In this document: in pieces, positions 17,714-25,818 of the stretch
How positions within the stretch are numbered: position 1 is the first letter of the stretch
Layout: every line of letters starts with the position of its first letter
NCBI GenBank assembly: GCA_051920445.1
Contig: JBPPLN010000001.1
Span: 248,001 to 312,000, forward strand
DNA: 64,000 bases
Reading direction: 5' to 3'
Source: CAG-177 sp003514385
GTDB taxonomy: Bacteria > Bacillota > Clostridia > Oscillospirales > Acutalibacteraceae
Notes under the pieces: generated by a model
Seen by the model: the letters and a program-made list of their open reading frames with translations, nothing else
What the model was told of the DNA's origin: nothing
Database searches by the model: none
Made by a program: the position numbers and the translations under genes

Positions 17714-18246
17714 TGGAGCGACTCCTCGATTTTCTTCATCTTCGCTTCGCCGACAAAAGCCGCGCCTATTGCGATTCCGAATTTCACGGCGCTGCCCATA
17801 CCTTTGGCGGTTATTATATTGCCGTCCGTCACAACAAACGAATCTGAAAGCTCTGCGCCTTCAAGTTCGCTTTCAAAGCCCGGGAAGCAGACAGCTTTTT
17901 TGCCTTTGAGCATGCCCTTGTGGCCGAGTATCGACGGGGCGGCGCATATAGCACAGACAAGCTTTTGGTTTTCATATGCATAGTCAACAAAGGCGTTGAC
18001 TTTAGCAGAACGTTCGAGATTCAGCGTACCGGGCATTCCGCCGGGCAGAATAACGGCTTCTATATCATCGCCGGGTGTTAAATCGCTGTCCACAGCATCG
18101 CACACGGCGCTTATTCCGTGCGCTCCGGTTATGACATCGGAGCCGACGCCGACAATTTTCACTTTCAGATCGGCTCTGCGCAGAACATCGACCGTCGCGA
18201 GAGCTTCGACCTCTTCAAAGCCGTTTGCAAGAAATATATATATCAT
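17704..18246 (-). CDS. DJ-1/PfpI family protein
   Basis: A 180-residue ThiJ/PfpI-fold protein. LANGFEEVEALATVDVLRRADL at the N terminus places the conserved Glu of the DJ-1 site, and AICAAPSIL near residue 100 gives the nucleophilic-elbow Cys. Members have glyoxalase, deglycase or chaperone activity; which applies here is not decided. GGAGGG lies seven bases before the ATG. It overlaps the next gene by 10 bases and follows the GNAT gene by 15. Confidence 0.88.
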   Translation of the reverse strand: MIYIFLANGFEEVEALATVDVLRRADLKVKIVGVGSDVITGAHGISAVCDAVDSDLTPGDDIEAVILPGGMPGTLNLERSAKVNAFVDYAYENQKLVCAICAAPSILGHKGMLKGKKAVCFPGFESELEGAELSDSFVVTDGNIITAKGMGSAVKFGIAIGAAFVGEAKMKKIEESLQCS

Positions 18247-18261
18247 ATCTTTTCCCTCCGT

Positions 18262-19140
18262 TTAACCGAGAGTAAGTCCCATATAGGCGTTTTTTATATC
18301 TTTAAGCGCCGATGCCGAATCTGCATTAAGCGGCAGGAGCATGGCGTTGTTGCGGGTCGTGAACGAATCCGCAGAGAGCGGAAAATCAAGCGGAAGTCTG
18401 AACGAAAACTCGCTGCATTTGCTCGCCGAGAGCAATGCATGAGCAAGCACAGGTATGCATCCGCGCCTTGCGGCACACTCTCTGATTATCGCCGTTTTGC
18501 TTCCTTCGTCAAAGAGTGCATAGGCGGAACTCCTGCCTGATGAAGATGCGGCAACGCTCTTGCAGCCGGCGTTGGCGTTTTCGTCTATTGCGTATTGCAG
18601 AGCATCGATATCCCAAACAAAGCAATCAATGCCGCAGAGACAGGCGTTTCTGACCGTCTGCATATTTTCGGCGGTGAGCTCTTCAATCTCAGTGCTTCCG
18701 TCCGCGATAAGTTCAAGGTGGCTGCGGTCGATTTTCAGAAGTTTTTCTTCAAAAGCCGGACGGTAGCCGAAGCGGGAATAGTAATCAAACAGGCTGTCCT
18801 CCGCCGGAACGAGGCAGATATAATCAAGCCCCGAATTGCGACACAGCGACTCGGCAGAGCAAAGAAGCTCGCCCATATATCCGCGCGAACGAAAATCCGG
18901 ATGGGTACAGGCGGCATAGAGATACTCCGCGTCAAACGCCTCCCCGGCTATTCTCACTTTACCGTCAAGCAGATAGAGCGCCGAGCATATTTCCCCGCCC
19001 TCGCGCCCGATGAGCGTGTGTTCTGGGACGAAGCGGCTGCGCATAAACGCACCAATATAATCATCGTCATCGCCAAAGCAAGTCTGCCACAGTGCAGTAA
19101 GCTCGCCGATATCATCTTTTGAAGCAGTTGAAATGATCAT
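18262..19140 (-). CDS. GNAT-family N-acetyltransferase (two-domain)
   Basis: A 292-residue protein. The first 150 residues are a GNAT domain with the acetyl-CoA-binding pattern HPDFRSRGYMGELL and YYSRFGYRPAFE. The remainder is a second domain without a clear match, as in Eis-like or other long GNATs. The ATG at 19140 overlaps the TGA of the DUF2156 gene in an ATGA, so the two are translationally coupled. This DUF2156-GNAT pairing suggests both acylate related substrates, possibly aminoacyl or lipid targets, but that is inference. Confidence 0.82.
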   Translation of the reverse strand: MIISTASKDDIGELTALWQTCFGDDDDYIGAFMRSRFVPEHTLIGREGGEICSALYLLDGKVRIAGEAFDAEYLYAACTHPDFRSRGYMGELLCSAESLCRNSGLDYICLVPAEDSLFDYYSRFGYRPAFEEKLLKIDRSHLELIADGSTEIEELTAENMQTVRNACLCGIDCFVWDIDALQYAIDENANAGCKSVAASSSGRSSAYALFDEGSKTAIIRECAARRGCIPVLAHALLSASKCSEFSFRLPLDFPLSADSFTTRNNAMLLPLNADSASALKDIKNAYMGLTLG

Positions 19141-20042
19141 TTCTTGACCCTTGCCATATATTTTTCGAGCAGGATATCCGGGCAATAAGAGAGCTTTGCT
19201 TTGCGCAGTCCCTCGGAACCGGTATCATCCTCGCGGTTGATGTATTTATACTGCGAGAGCGCGTTCGCTGCAAACTCGCGGTTTATCATCGGATATGCTC
19301 CGCGAATATCGGCATAGGCTTTTTCAATATGGGTGCAGAAAACCTCGGGGTTCATCTCCTCGCCGAAGGTGAACGCGACTACTTCGCCGTTCGCTCTGAG
19401 CAGTCCGCCGACAAAGCCCAAATCAAAGTAGTTTTCAAAGCTTATATTTATTGCGTCAAGCTCATCATCCATCGCCTCAGGGTCTTTTTCCCTGTTTCTG
19501 CGCTCCCACTCGGCGTTCATCGCTCGGCACTCATCAAGGTTGTCCGCGGTTATTGGCTCATAGCTCCACTCATTTTCGCGCATAAATGCGGCGATATGAT
19601 TTCTCTTGCCGTGGAACTTCTTGCCGGGCAGGTTGATAAGATTCTCGGTAAGATATATATAATCAAAACTGTCTCTGAGCGGTTCAAAATCGAACTTGCC
19701 GGGGAACAGCTCCTCGACCTTTTTCACACACTCGTTGTTGAGGCCGAACATCTCGAGTCCGTAGCCTCTTTTGGCGGAATCTTCTTCAATGAGTTCAATC
19801 GCTTCTTTCAGATTTCCCTCGCCGACGGGAAAACCGTAAGTCGGTCTTTTGATGCCGTTGTCGTCATCGGTGCCGTTGATTGAAAAGAGAAAGCCGTCAT
19901 GCGATGCGATTCTGATATTATAGACATGCTGCCAGATGAACATATCGCCGAAGCTGTAATCGCAGCCGAAGCGTTTTGCGTGGCTGATAATGGGGGCCAC
20001 CCACTTTCTGTCCTCAGTTACCGGAGGGCGGAAATCCAACAT
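19137..20042 (-). CDS. DUF2156 protein (phosphatidylglycerol lysyltransferase C-terminal-like)
   Basis: A 301-residue soluble protein of the DUF2156 family, a double GNAT-like fold related to the catalytic part of MprF, which moves an amino acid from aminoacyl-tRNA to lipid. Here the MprF membrane part is absent. Typical segments are DYSFGDMFIWQHVYNI, KKFHGKRNHIAAF and MINREFAANAL. The substrate is unknown; in clostridia such genes are often beside GNAT genes, as here. The ATG at 20042 has AGGGAG at 10 bases. It is the first gene after a good promoter. Confidence 0.82.
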   Translation of the reverse strand: MLDFRPPVTEDRKWVAPIISHAKRFGCDYSFGDMFIWQHVYNIRIASHDGFLFSINGTDDDNGIKRPTYGFPVGEGNLKEAIELIEEDSAKRGYGLEMFGLNNECVKKVEELFPGKFDFEPLRDSFDYIYLTENLINLPGKKFHGKRNHIAAFMRENEWSYEPITADNLDECRAMNAEWERRNREKDPEAMDDELDAINISFENYFDLGFVGGLLRANGEVVAFTFGEEMNPEVFCTHIEKAYADIRGAYPMINREFAANALSQYKYINREDDTGSEGLRKAKLSYCPDILLEKYMARVKK

Positions 20043-20105
20043 AAATAACAATCTCCCTGTTTTCAGTCTGCGCTGAGCAAACTTCCCGAATTTAGGATTC
20101 AAATA

Positions 20106-20134
20106 ATTATAACAAAATCATACAAATTTTTCAA
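20106..20134 (-). promoter_or_regulatory. Sigma-A promoter of the DUF2156-GNAT-DJ-1-folate-mltG run
   Basis: On the minus strand TTGAAA (20129-20134) and TATAAT (20106-20111) are 17 bases apart. It lies about 65 bases before the DUF2156 start and probably drives the closely spaced genes down to mltG. Confidence 0.75.
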
Positions 20135-20248
20135 GAGTCCGAAACGCCAACTGAAAATTGCATTGAAGAGCATTTTTAGTACGAAATGCAGAGAACAAAG
20201 ATATTCTTGACAGTCACGCACATTTTATACTTCACATAAAGCCAAAAG

Positions 20249-20308
20249 GGAGCGCGCCCGAGTACCCGCACCAAAAGTTTTGGTGTTACAGGATATGAGG
20301 CACGCCCC
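20249..20308 (-). terminator. Structured terminator after dpaB
   Basis: On the minus strand GGGGCGTGCC pairs with GGCGCGCTCC (10 bp with two G-U pairs), enclosing an inner hairpin CACCAAAA / TTTTGGTG, and is followed by CTTTTGGCTTT. It begins six bases after the dpaB stop. The stem is long and branched, so function is likely but not certain. Bases 20135-20248 hold nothing else that I recognise. Confidence 0.5.
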
Positions 20309-20313
20309 ATATA

Positions 20314-20901
20314 TCAAACCGCGGAGGGAGCGAGCAGCAGAGGTTCAAGCTGCACACCCGAGAGCGCGGTAACGGCTGCATCGTAAGTTTTTGAAAAATC
20401 GGCGACAATAGAATTCGGCTTTTTTATATGATCGTCCTGCCGCATCGGGACGAAATATATATGCTTTGTGTTGAGCAGTCTGCCTATATTGGCGGCCGCC
20501 GCGCCGAGAGCGTCGTTTGTAGAGACGGCGAGCAGCACCGCTCCACCGTTTCTGATATGCGATTTTGCCGCAAGAGTCACCGGTGTATCATTTATTCCGT
20601 TTGCGAGCTTTGCAAGGGTATTCCCCGTACACGGTTCAATGATAAGAATATCTATCATTTTTTTAGGTCCTATCGGCTCGGCGTCGGTTATAGTATGAAT
20701 AACGGGCTTCCCGCAAATATCTTCTATCTCGCGAACAATATCCGCCGCTTTTCCGAATCGGGTATCAACAGAATATGCGTTTTCAGACATTATCGGAAGA
20801 ATATCCGCGCCCTTCGATTTTAGCTCCCGCATCTCGGCTATCGCTTTTGAAAGCGTGCAGAACGACCCGCACAGGGCAAAGCCCACGCGCAACTGTTTCA
20901 T
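20314..20901 (-). CDS. dpaB: Dipicolinate synthase subunit B
   Basis: With DpaA it oxidises dihydrodipicolinate to dipicolinic acid in the mother cell; the acid is stored in the spore core with calcium and gives heat resistance. The 195-residue protein is flavoprotein-like (FALCGSFCTLSKAIAEM at the N terminus, then PIMSENAYSVDTRFGKA and IIEPCTGNTLAKLANG). The ATG at 20901 overlaps the dpaA stop in a TGATG, with AGGAGG seven bases upstream. Its presence marks the organism as a spore former using the dedicated DpaAB route and not the electron-transfer flavoprotein route of some Clostridium species. Confidence 0.95.
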   Translation of the reverse strand: MKQLRVGFALCGSFCTLSKAIAEMRELKSKGADILPIMSENAYSVDTRFGKAADIVREIEDICGKPVIHTITDAEPIGPKKMIDILIIEPCTGNTLAKLANGINDTPVTLAAKSHIRNGGAVLLAVSTNDALGAAAANIGRLLNTKHIYFVPMRQDDHIKKPNSIVADFSKTYDAAVTALSGVQLEPLLLAPSAV

Positions 20902-21767
20902 CAACTCCCCTCCTTTATAATATTGAGTATAGCATCCGCTATTATTTCTCCTGCCGTTTTGGGCGCCGTCTTGCCGGGCAGAGAACCGGGCACTATAACA
21001 TTGAGCCCGAGTTCACGCGCGCAGGCAAAATCGGTTCCGTAAGGAGCTGAGGCGATGTCTATTACAAGGCAGTCGCGGCGGAGCGCGGAGAGCGTTTTGC
21101 AATCGAGCACAAGACTCGGAACAGTATTGACAAGCAGGTCGAGCTCCGGCGCCGTTTTCATGAGTTCAGAGATATTCACGGCATCGAGCCCACCGGTTCT
21201 CGCCCAAGCGAGATCGCTGCATTTCCTCGCCGCGACCGTCACGCGGGCACCCAAAGCCGCGAGCATATCGGCAAGCACTTTAGCTGTTCTGCCGTAGCCC
21301 GTGACGGCGCACCGCGCACCGTGCAGGGTTATCTTCATATTTTCCATGGCTATTTTTATAACGCCCTGCGCCGTCGGTACGGCATTGTTGACGGCGAGCT
21401 CCTCGCGCTCAAAATAGTCAAACACGCGGATACCTTTTTTGAAAAAGCTCGATTTGAGCGCGCCGTCCATCATTCCTGCAAACACGGTCTGACCGCGTTC
21501 GAGGGTGTCGGAGAGCTCGTTCAATGTAAGCGGGCTTGAGTTGAGGTGAACGCCGTCGCGGCTGACGGGCAGAGGCAGAATGACCGCATCGGCGCGCGCG
21601 GCAGCCGAATCTATGCTTTTGTCACCCGTCGGGCGCATATGTTCAAAGTCTGCGGGCGGCGAAGGCGCGAATATTTCAACATCGAACCCTTTTTCCGCAA
21701 GGCTCTGAGAGGTATAGAGCATACGCTCATCTCCGCCGACGGTCAGAAGTTTTCTGATATTCATCAT
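20901..21767 (-). CDS. dpaA: Dipicolinate synthase subunit A
   Basis: The NAD(P)-binding partner of DpaB. It is 288 residues, with an N-terminal domain (IRKLLTVGGDERMLYTSQSLAEKGF) and a Rossmann domain beginning CAVTGYGRTAKVLADML, as in known SpoVFA proteins. Coupled to dpaB by stop-start overlap; AGGAGG lies seven bases before the first of two ATGs. A sequence resembling a sigma-K promoter precedes it, in line with late mother-cell expression in Bacillus. The substrate comes from the dapA product encoded at 36.1 kb. Confidence 0.95.
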   Translation of the reverse strand: MMNIRKLLTVGGDERMLYTSQSLAEKGFDVEIFAPSPPADFEHMRPTGDKSIDSAAARADAVILPLPVSRDGVHLNSSPLTLNELSDTLERGQTVFAGMMDGALKSSFFKKGIRVFDYFEREELAVNNAVPTAQGVIKIAMENMKITLHGARCAVTGYGRTAKVLADMLAALGARVTVAARKCSDLAWARTGGLDAVNISELMKTAPELDLLVNTVPSLVLDCKTLSALRRDCLVIDIASAPYGTDFACARELGLNVIVPGSLPGKTAPKTAGEIIADAILNIIKEGS

Positions 21768-21791
21768 AGGCTTTCCTCCTTTGCCTCATCC

Positions 21792-21820
21792 CAGTATATG
21801 AACCGCCGCTCGGCTATGTC
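21792..21820 (-). promoter_or_regulatory. Candidate sigma-K promoter of dpaAB
   Basis: On the minus strand GACA (21817-21820) lies 16 bases before CATATACTG (21792-21800). The Bacillus sigma-K consensus is ACn, 16 bases, CATAnnnTA; only the last base of the -10 differs. Position (25 bases before the dpaA start) and gene function agree, but short motifs like this arise by chance. Confidence 0.4.
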
Positions 21821-21983
21821 ATAGCTTTGTAACAAAATATTTATAAAAATATATTATATTTTTCTCGCCAGCGTATTATAATACAAATCGAGCATTTATA
21901 ATTTATGTGTATGTATATCATGAAGCGTATTCTGATTTTGGCTCGTTTTTGAATATGCTGACAAACTCGGAGGCTTGTTAATT

Positions 21984-23363
21984 ATGAAAGAAATAGACGA
22001 GGTGCTCAAGAAAGTAAAGAGGGTTCATTTCATCGGCATCGGCGGCTCGGGAATGTGTCCGCTCGTTGAGATACTTCATTCAAAAGGATATGAAATAACC
22101 GGCTCGGACAACAACGAGAGCGACACGCTCAACCGCGTCCGTGCGCTCGGTATACCCGTAACGCTCGGGCAGAGAGCTGAGAATATTGAGGGCGCGGAGA
22201 TGATAGTCTACACCGCCGCTCTTCTCCCAGACAACCCGGAGCTCTGCGCGGCAAAGGCATCGGGAATACCGACCTTTGAGCGCAAGGAGATGCTCGGCGC
22301 TATAACAAGAATGTTTGACGACTGCATCTGCGTCTGCGGCACTCACGGCAAAACCACGACGACATCGATGCTCACCCAGATATTCATCCAGGCGGGCGAA
22401 GATCCGTCGGCGGTTATCGGCGGAAAGCTTCCGCTCACGGGCACAAACGGTCTTGTCGGCAAGAGCGAGCATATGCTCTGCGAGGCGTGCGAATTTGTTG
22501 ACACTTTCCTTTCGCTCTCGCCCGACGTCTGCGTTCTGCTCAATATAGACGAGGATCACCTCGACTACTTCAAGACGCTCGATAACCTCATCGCTTCGTT
22601 CACGAAGTTTGCTTCGATGACCCGCAAAGAGGTCATATATAACGGCGACGACGCAAATACTCTGCGTGCTATCGCGGGAGTCAAGGACAAAAAGTTCATC
22701 ACCTTCGGTCTCAAAGAAGGCAACGACTTCAGAGCCGACAACATCGTGCTTGAGCACGAGTTTGCGAGCTTTGACATAATCAAATACGGCGAGAATGTCG
22801 GCAGAATAAGCCTCGGCATCCCCGGCGAACACAATGTATACAACGCTCTTGCGGCTATTGCCGCGGCGGACAATGCCGGCATACCGATGGATAAGATAAT
22901 CGCGTGCGCCGAAGCTTTCCACGGCGCGGGCAGACGTTTTGAGATTCTCAAGAGAATCAACGGCATAACCATTGCGGACGACTATGCTCACCATCCGAGA
23001 GAGCTCGAGGCGACTCTCACGACCGCTATGGGCATGGGCTTCAACAGAGTCTGGGCAGTGTTCCAGCCGTTCACATATTCGCGCACCGCAATGCTCTTTG
23101 ACGATTTCTGCCGCGTTCTGAGCATTCCCGACAGAACGGTTCTGACCGAGATAATGGGCTCACGCGAGAGGAACACATATAATATCTACACCTCGCAGCT
23201 CGCCGAGAAGATTCCCGGGAGCGTATGGTTCAACACCTTTGAAGAGGTTGCCGACTATGTTGTCAAAAATGTCGAAAAGGGCGATCTTGTGATAACGCTC
23301 GGCTGCGGCGACATATACAAGGCCGCAAAGCTGATGATAAAGAAACTCGAAAAGCAGGGATAA
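21984..23363 (+). CDS. murC: UDP-N-acetylmuramate--L-alanine ligase
   Basis: Adds L-Ala to UDP-MurNAc with ATP, the first step of the stem peptide. The protein is 459 residues. Features in order: N-terminal Rossmann VHFIGIGGSGM, ATP loop CVCGTHGKTTTTSM (about residue 110), central ligase NIDEDHLDYF and PGEHNVYNALAA, and the C-terminal DDYAHHPRELEATL. The ATG at 21984 has GGAGG 10 bases upstream; a TTG nine bases earlier is too close to that site. It is followed after one base by the HD-domain gene. Confidence 0.97.
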   Translation: MKEIDEVLKKVKRVHFIGIGGSGMCPLVEILHSKGYEITGSDNNESDTLNRVRALGIPVTLGQRAENIEGAEMIVYTAALLPDNPELCAAKASGIPTFERKEMLGAITRMFDDCICVCGTHGKTTTTSMLTQIFIQAGEDPSAVIGGKLPLTGTNGLVGKSEHMLCEACEFVDTFLSLSPDVCVLLNIDEDHLDYFKTLDNLIASFTKFASMTRKEVIYNGDDANTLRAIAGVKDKKFITFGLKEGNDFRADNIVLEHEFASFDIIKYGENVGRISLGIPGEHNVYNALAAIAAADNAGIPMDKIIACAEAFHGAGRRFEILKRINGITIADDYAHHPRELEATLTTAMGMGFNRVWAVFQPFTYSRTAMLFDDFCRVLSIPDRTVLTEIMGSRERNTYNIYTSQLAEKIPGSVWFNTFEEVADYVVKNVEKGDLVITLGCGDIYKAAKLMIKKLEKQG

Positions 23364-23364
23364 C

Positions 23365-23877
23365 ATGGGTTCTCCGTTCAAAAGACTCAAGGAAGTATAT
23401 GCGCGGACATACTCGCTCGACACAGGGCGCGACGCAGATTTTTTCGACTGCGTCAACGACATATATTTTTCGCCAGAGGTGCAGAGTCTGAAAAAATATC
23501 CGCAGCACGACAAAATGGACAGACTACAGCACATAACGAGCGTTGCATATCTGACATTCCGCGTTTGCAGACATTTCGGGCTCGACTACCGCAAGGCGGC
23601 AAGAGCCGCGACGATGCACGATCTGTTCTACTATGACTGGCACGAAAACGACTGGAGCCACCGTCCACACGGCTACAGGCACCCAAAATTTGCCGCTGCG
23701 AATGCGAAATTACTCTGCGGCGGACTTGACAGAAAAAGCGAAATGATGATAATCCGGCACATGTGGCCTCTGACGCCGCTGCCGCCGACAAGCCCCGAGG
23801 GAATGGTTCTTTCGCTCGCGGACAAATACTGCGCATCGAGAGAGATGAAAATAGCCAAGCAGAACGCGAAAGGCTGA
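23365..23877 (+). CDS. HD-domain hydrolase
   Basis: A 170-residue HD-superfamily protein. Metal ligands are visible as QHITSVAYLTFRVCRHFG (His), RAATMHDLFYYD (the HD pair), RPHGYRHP and a late LADKYCASRE Asp. Members hydrolyse phosphate esters of nucleotides; the substrate is unknown. It starts one base after the murC stop, so coupled translation is likely. Confidence 0.82.
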   Translation: MGSPFKRLKEVYARTYSLDTGRDADFFDCVNDIYFSPEVQSLKKYPQHDKMDRLQHITSVAYLTFRVCRHFGLDYRKAARAATMHDLFYYDWHENDWSHRPHGYRHPKFAAANAKLLCGGLDRKSEMMIIRHMWPLTPLPPTSPEGMVLSLADKYCASREMKIAKQNAKG

Positions 23878-23923
23878 TATCCGGCGCAGGCATGAACCGA
23901 TCAACGAAAGAGAGAGAAGCTTT

Positions 23924-24850
23924 ATGAAAATTTTTATGACGATAGTTACATATGTGCTGTATTTCTTCTTTTACAGTGCAGTCGGCTGGCTCGGCGAATC
24001 GATATACTGCTCGGTCGGCGCGCGCAAATGGGTCAACCGCGGATTCTTAAAGGGTCCGATGTGCCCGATATACGGCACGGGCGCGCTTGCAATGGCGATA
24101 ACGCTGACACCGGTCAAAAATCTCGACATCAGGGTTCCGATGCTCGGTCACGATGTTCTGATAACGCCCCTGCTCGTCTTTATTGCCGGCATGGTAGTCT
24201 GCGACATTGTCGAATTCATAACGAGCGTGCTTATGGAAAAGCTCTTCCACGCGAGATGGTGGGACTACTCGAACAAGAAGTTCAACATCCAGGGACGCAT
24301 CTGCCTCGGACACACGTTCTACTGGGGCATAGCCTCGCTGCTCTTCCTTTATCTCGTGCACCCGATAGTTGTATATTGTTTCTCACAACTGCTCGATTCG
24401 GCGGCGATAATCATCTTCGCCTGCGTGCTTGCGATATTCTTAGTTGACCTTGTCTTTGCCGTATACAGGGCGCTCGATGTCAGAAAAGTCATGGATAAGA
24501 TAAAAGGCTTCTCCGACACGCTGAGCAACTTTGCCGGCACGATAAAGAGCGGCGTTTCGGACAAAGTTCCGTCGCTTGACGAGACAAAGGCAAAGCTTGA
24601 GAGCTTCAGAAGAGACGCAACCGCACAGCTCAAAGATGCTTTTCACTTCACTCCCTCGTCCGACAAAACCGATGACGAGAGCACAGAAAAAGAGAGCGGC
24701 AGAAACAAGCTGAAGGTAAAACTCAACCGCCACTTCACAAGCTCTTCAAACCTTTTGCCCTATGCTAAAAAGCAGATTAAAAAGCTTGAGGAAATGTATG
24801 ACGAAATCAGAAGGGCGTTTTATGACGACGATGACGACGACCTTTACTGA
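23924..24850 (+). CDS. CmpB-type putative ABC-transporter permease-like membrane protein
   Basis: A 308-residue protein with about five N-terminal membrane helices (residues 1-185) of the ABC_trans_CmpB family: FFYSAVGWLGESIYCS, NRGFLKGPMCPIYGTGAL and RWWDYSNKKFNIQGRICLGHT are hallmarks. The C-terminal 120 residues are cytosolic, charged, probably partly coiled coil and end in DDDDDD. No ATPase is nearby, and the transport role of the family is unproven. It lies 46 bases after the HD gene and is followed by a strong hairpin. Confidence 0.85.
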   Translation: MKIFMTIVTYVLYFFFYSAVGWLGESIYCSVGARKWVNRGFLKGPMCPIYGTGALAMAITLTPVKNLDIRVPMLGHDVLITPLLVFIAGMVVCDIVEFITSVLMEKLFHARWWDYSNKKFNIQGRICLGHTFYWGIASLLFLYLVHPIVVYCFSQLLDSAAIIIFACVLAIFLVDLVFAVYRALDVRKVMDKIKGFSDTLSNFAGTIKSGVSDKVPSLDETKAKLESFRRDATAQLKDAFHFTPSSDKTDDESTEKESGRNKLKVKLNRHFTSSSNLLPYAKKQIKKLEEMYDEIRRAFYDDDDDDLY

Positions 24851-24863
24851 TAAATAAAATAAC

Positions 24864-24930
24864 AGCCGCAAAAGAGCGTCTCGGTCAAGGGATAAATCCT
24901 TTTCCGGGGCGCCGCTTTTGCGGCTTTTTT
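24864..24930 (+). terminator. Terminator of the murC-HD-CmpB run
   Basis: AGCCGCAAAAG and CTTTTGCGGCT form an 11-bp outer stem, with an inner part rich in complementary sequence, followed by TTTTTT. Confidence 0.8.
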
Positions 24931-24965
24931 AAGCTTATGCTATGTGTTAATTTTGAGGATTAGGC

Positions 24966-25541
24966 TTATTTTTCGCCCCGGCTCTTTGCTACAGCTTTTT
25001 TCATCATCGCTTTCTTATAGAGAGCGAGCAGTCCGCTGCAGCCGAGGTTTAGGAAGATGCTTCCGAGAAGAAGCGAAAGAAGATATACGGGAAGCTTTTC
25101 AACCGCCGCTTTAGCGTTTATAAGCGAGATAATGAAATAGCAGAATCCGACATTGTTGAAGAAAACGGGAAGATAGGGATTAAGCAGAATCAATGCGGCA
25201 ATGCAAACCGTGAGCGGAATCATTACAGCTGCAAGATGGGGAACTCCGCTTTTCACGAGCAGAACATCAACAGTAACGAGTCCGGCTGCAAGAAGAAGTC
25301 CGACGGCTCCGCCTATAAGCGTGTGCCAGAAACGGGCTTTATAGGTAAGCTCCTCCTGCATGAAGAAAATTGTTACGCTGATGAAGAAAGCCCAGTTTGC
25401 AATCGGCATATCGTGCCAAGCTCCGTGAACAGCTTGATAGATAAAGTTCCAAAGAATGATCCATGCGAAAACGATAAGCAGGCCTTTCATCTTTCCCTTG
25501 GGCGGTTTTGCGAAGAATTTCAGATCGTGTAGTTTTTCCAT
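24966..25541 (-). CDS. Six-helix membrane protein of unknown function
   Basis: A 191-residue hydrophobic protein with a basic N terminus (FFAKPPKGKMKG) and about six membrane helices, ending in a basic tail (KKAMMKKAVAKSRGEK) that is probably cytosolic. I do not recognise the family with confidence. The ATG at 25541 has AAAGGAG six bases upstream. It is a single-gene unit with its own promoter candidate. Confidence 0.7.
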   Translation of the reverse strand: MEKLHDLKFFAKPPKGKMKGLLIVFAWIILWNFIYQAVHGAWHDMPIANWAFFISVTIFFMQEELTYKARFWHTLIGGAVGLLLAAGLVTVDVLLVKSGVPHLAAVMIPLTVCIAALILLNPYLPVFFNNVGFCYFIISLINAKAAVEKLPVYLLSLLLGSIFLNLGCSGLLALYKKAMMKKAVAKSRGEK

Positions 25542-25587
25542 AAAAGTCTCCTTTATTTTGGTTTTTCCAACGCAGTGTTGCCCGTGT

Positions 25588-25616
25588 ATGGTATCATAGC
25601 ACCCTGCGCCCGTCAA
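25588..25616 (-). promoter_or_regulatory. Promoter candidate of the six-helix membrane protein
   Basis: On the minus strand TTGACG (25611-25616) and an extended -10 TGATACCAT (hexamer 25588-25593) have 17-base spacing, about 45 bases before the ATG. Bases 25617-25770 are AT-rich and hold no gene that I can support. Confidence 0.45.
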
Positions 25617-25770
25617 CATTTCTAAAACACATTTTATAATGCTAAATGTTTTGTTAGATATATAATATAGCCGTTGATAACCGATGATTTTAACTCATTA
25701 TATATTTGGGGCAAATTGCAATATGCATCACAAGCTCGCCCTGATAAATCAAATATGGTTTTATATAGCA

Positions 25771-25802
25771 AAAAGCCGCCGCAAACCGAAGCTTGCGGCG
25801 GC
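25771..25802 (-). terminator. Terminator of the DUF4474 gene
   Basis: On the minus strand GCCGCCGCAA / TTTGCGGCGGC surround CTTCGG and are followed by TTTTTGC, 16 bases past the stop. Confidence 0.88.
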
Positions 25803-25818
25803 AACTCTGTTAATTTGA

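Noticed and set aside
20135..20313. Possible small structured RNA gene between DUF2156 and dpaB
   Set aside because: The pairing is explained by a branched terminator after dpaB; no match to SRP, 6S or tmRNA that I can recognise.
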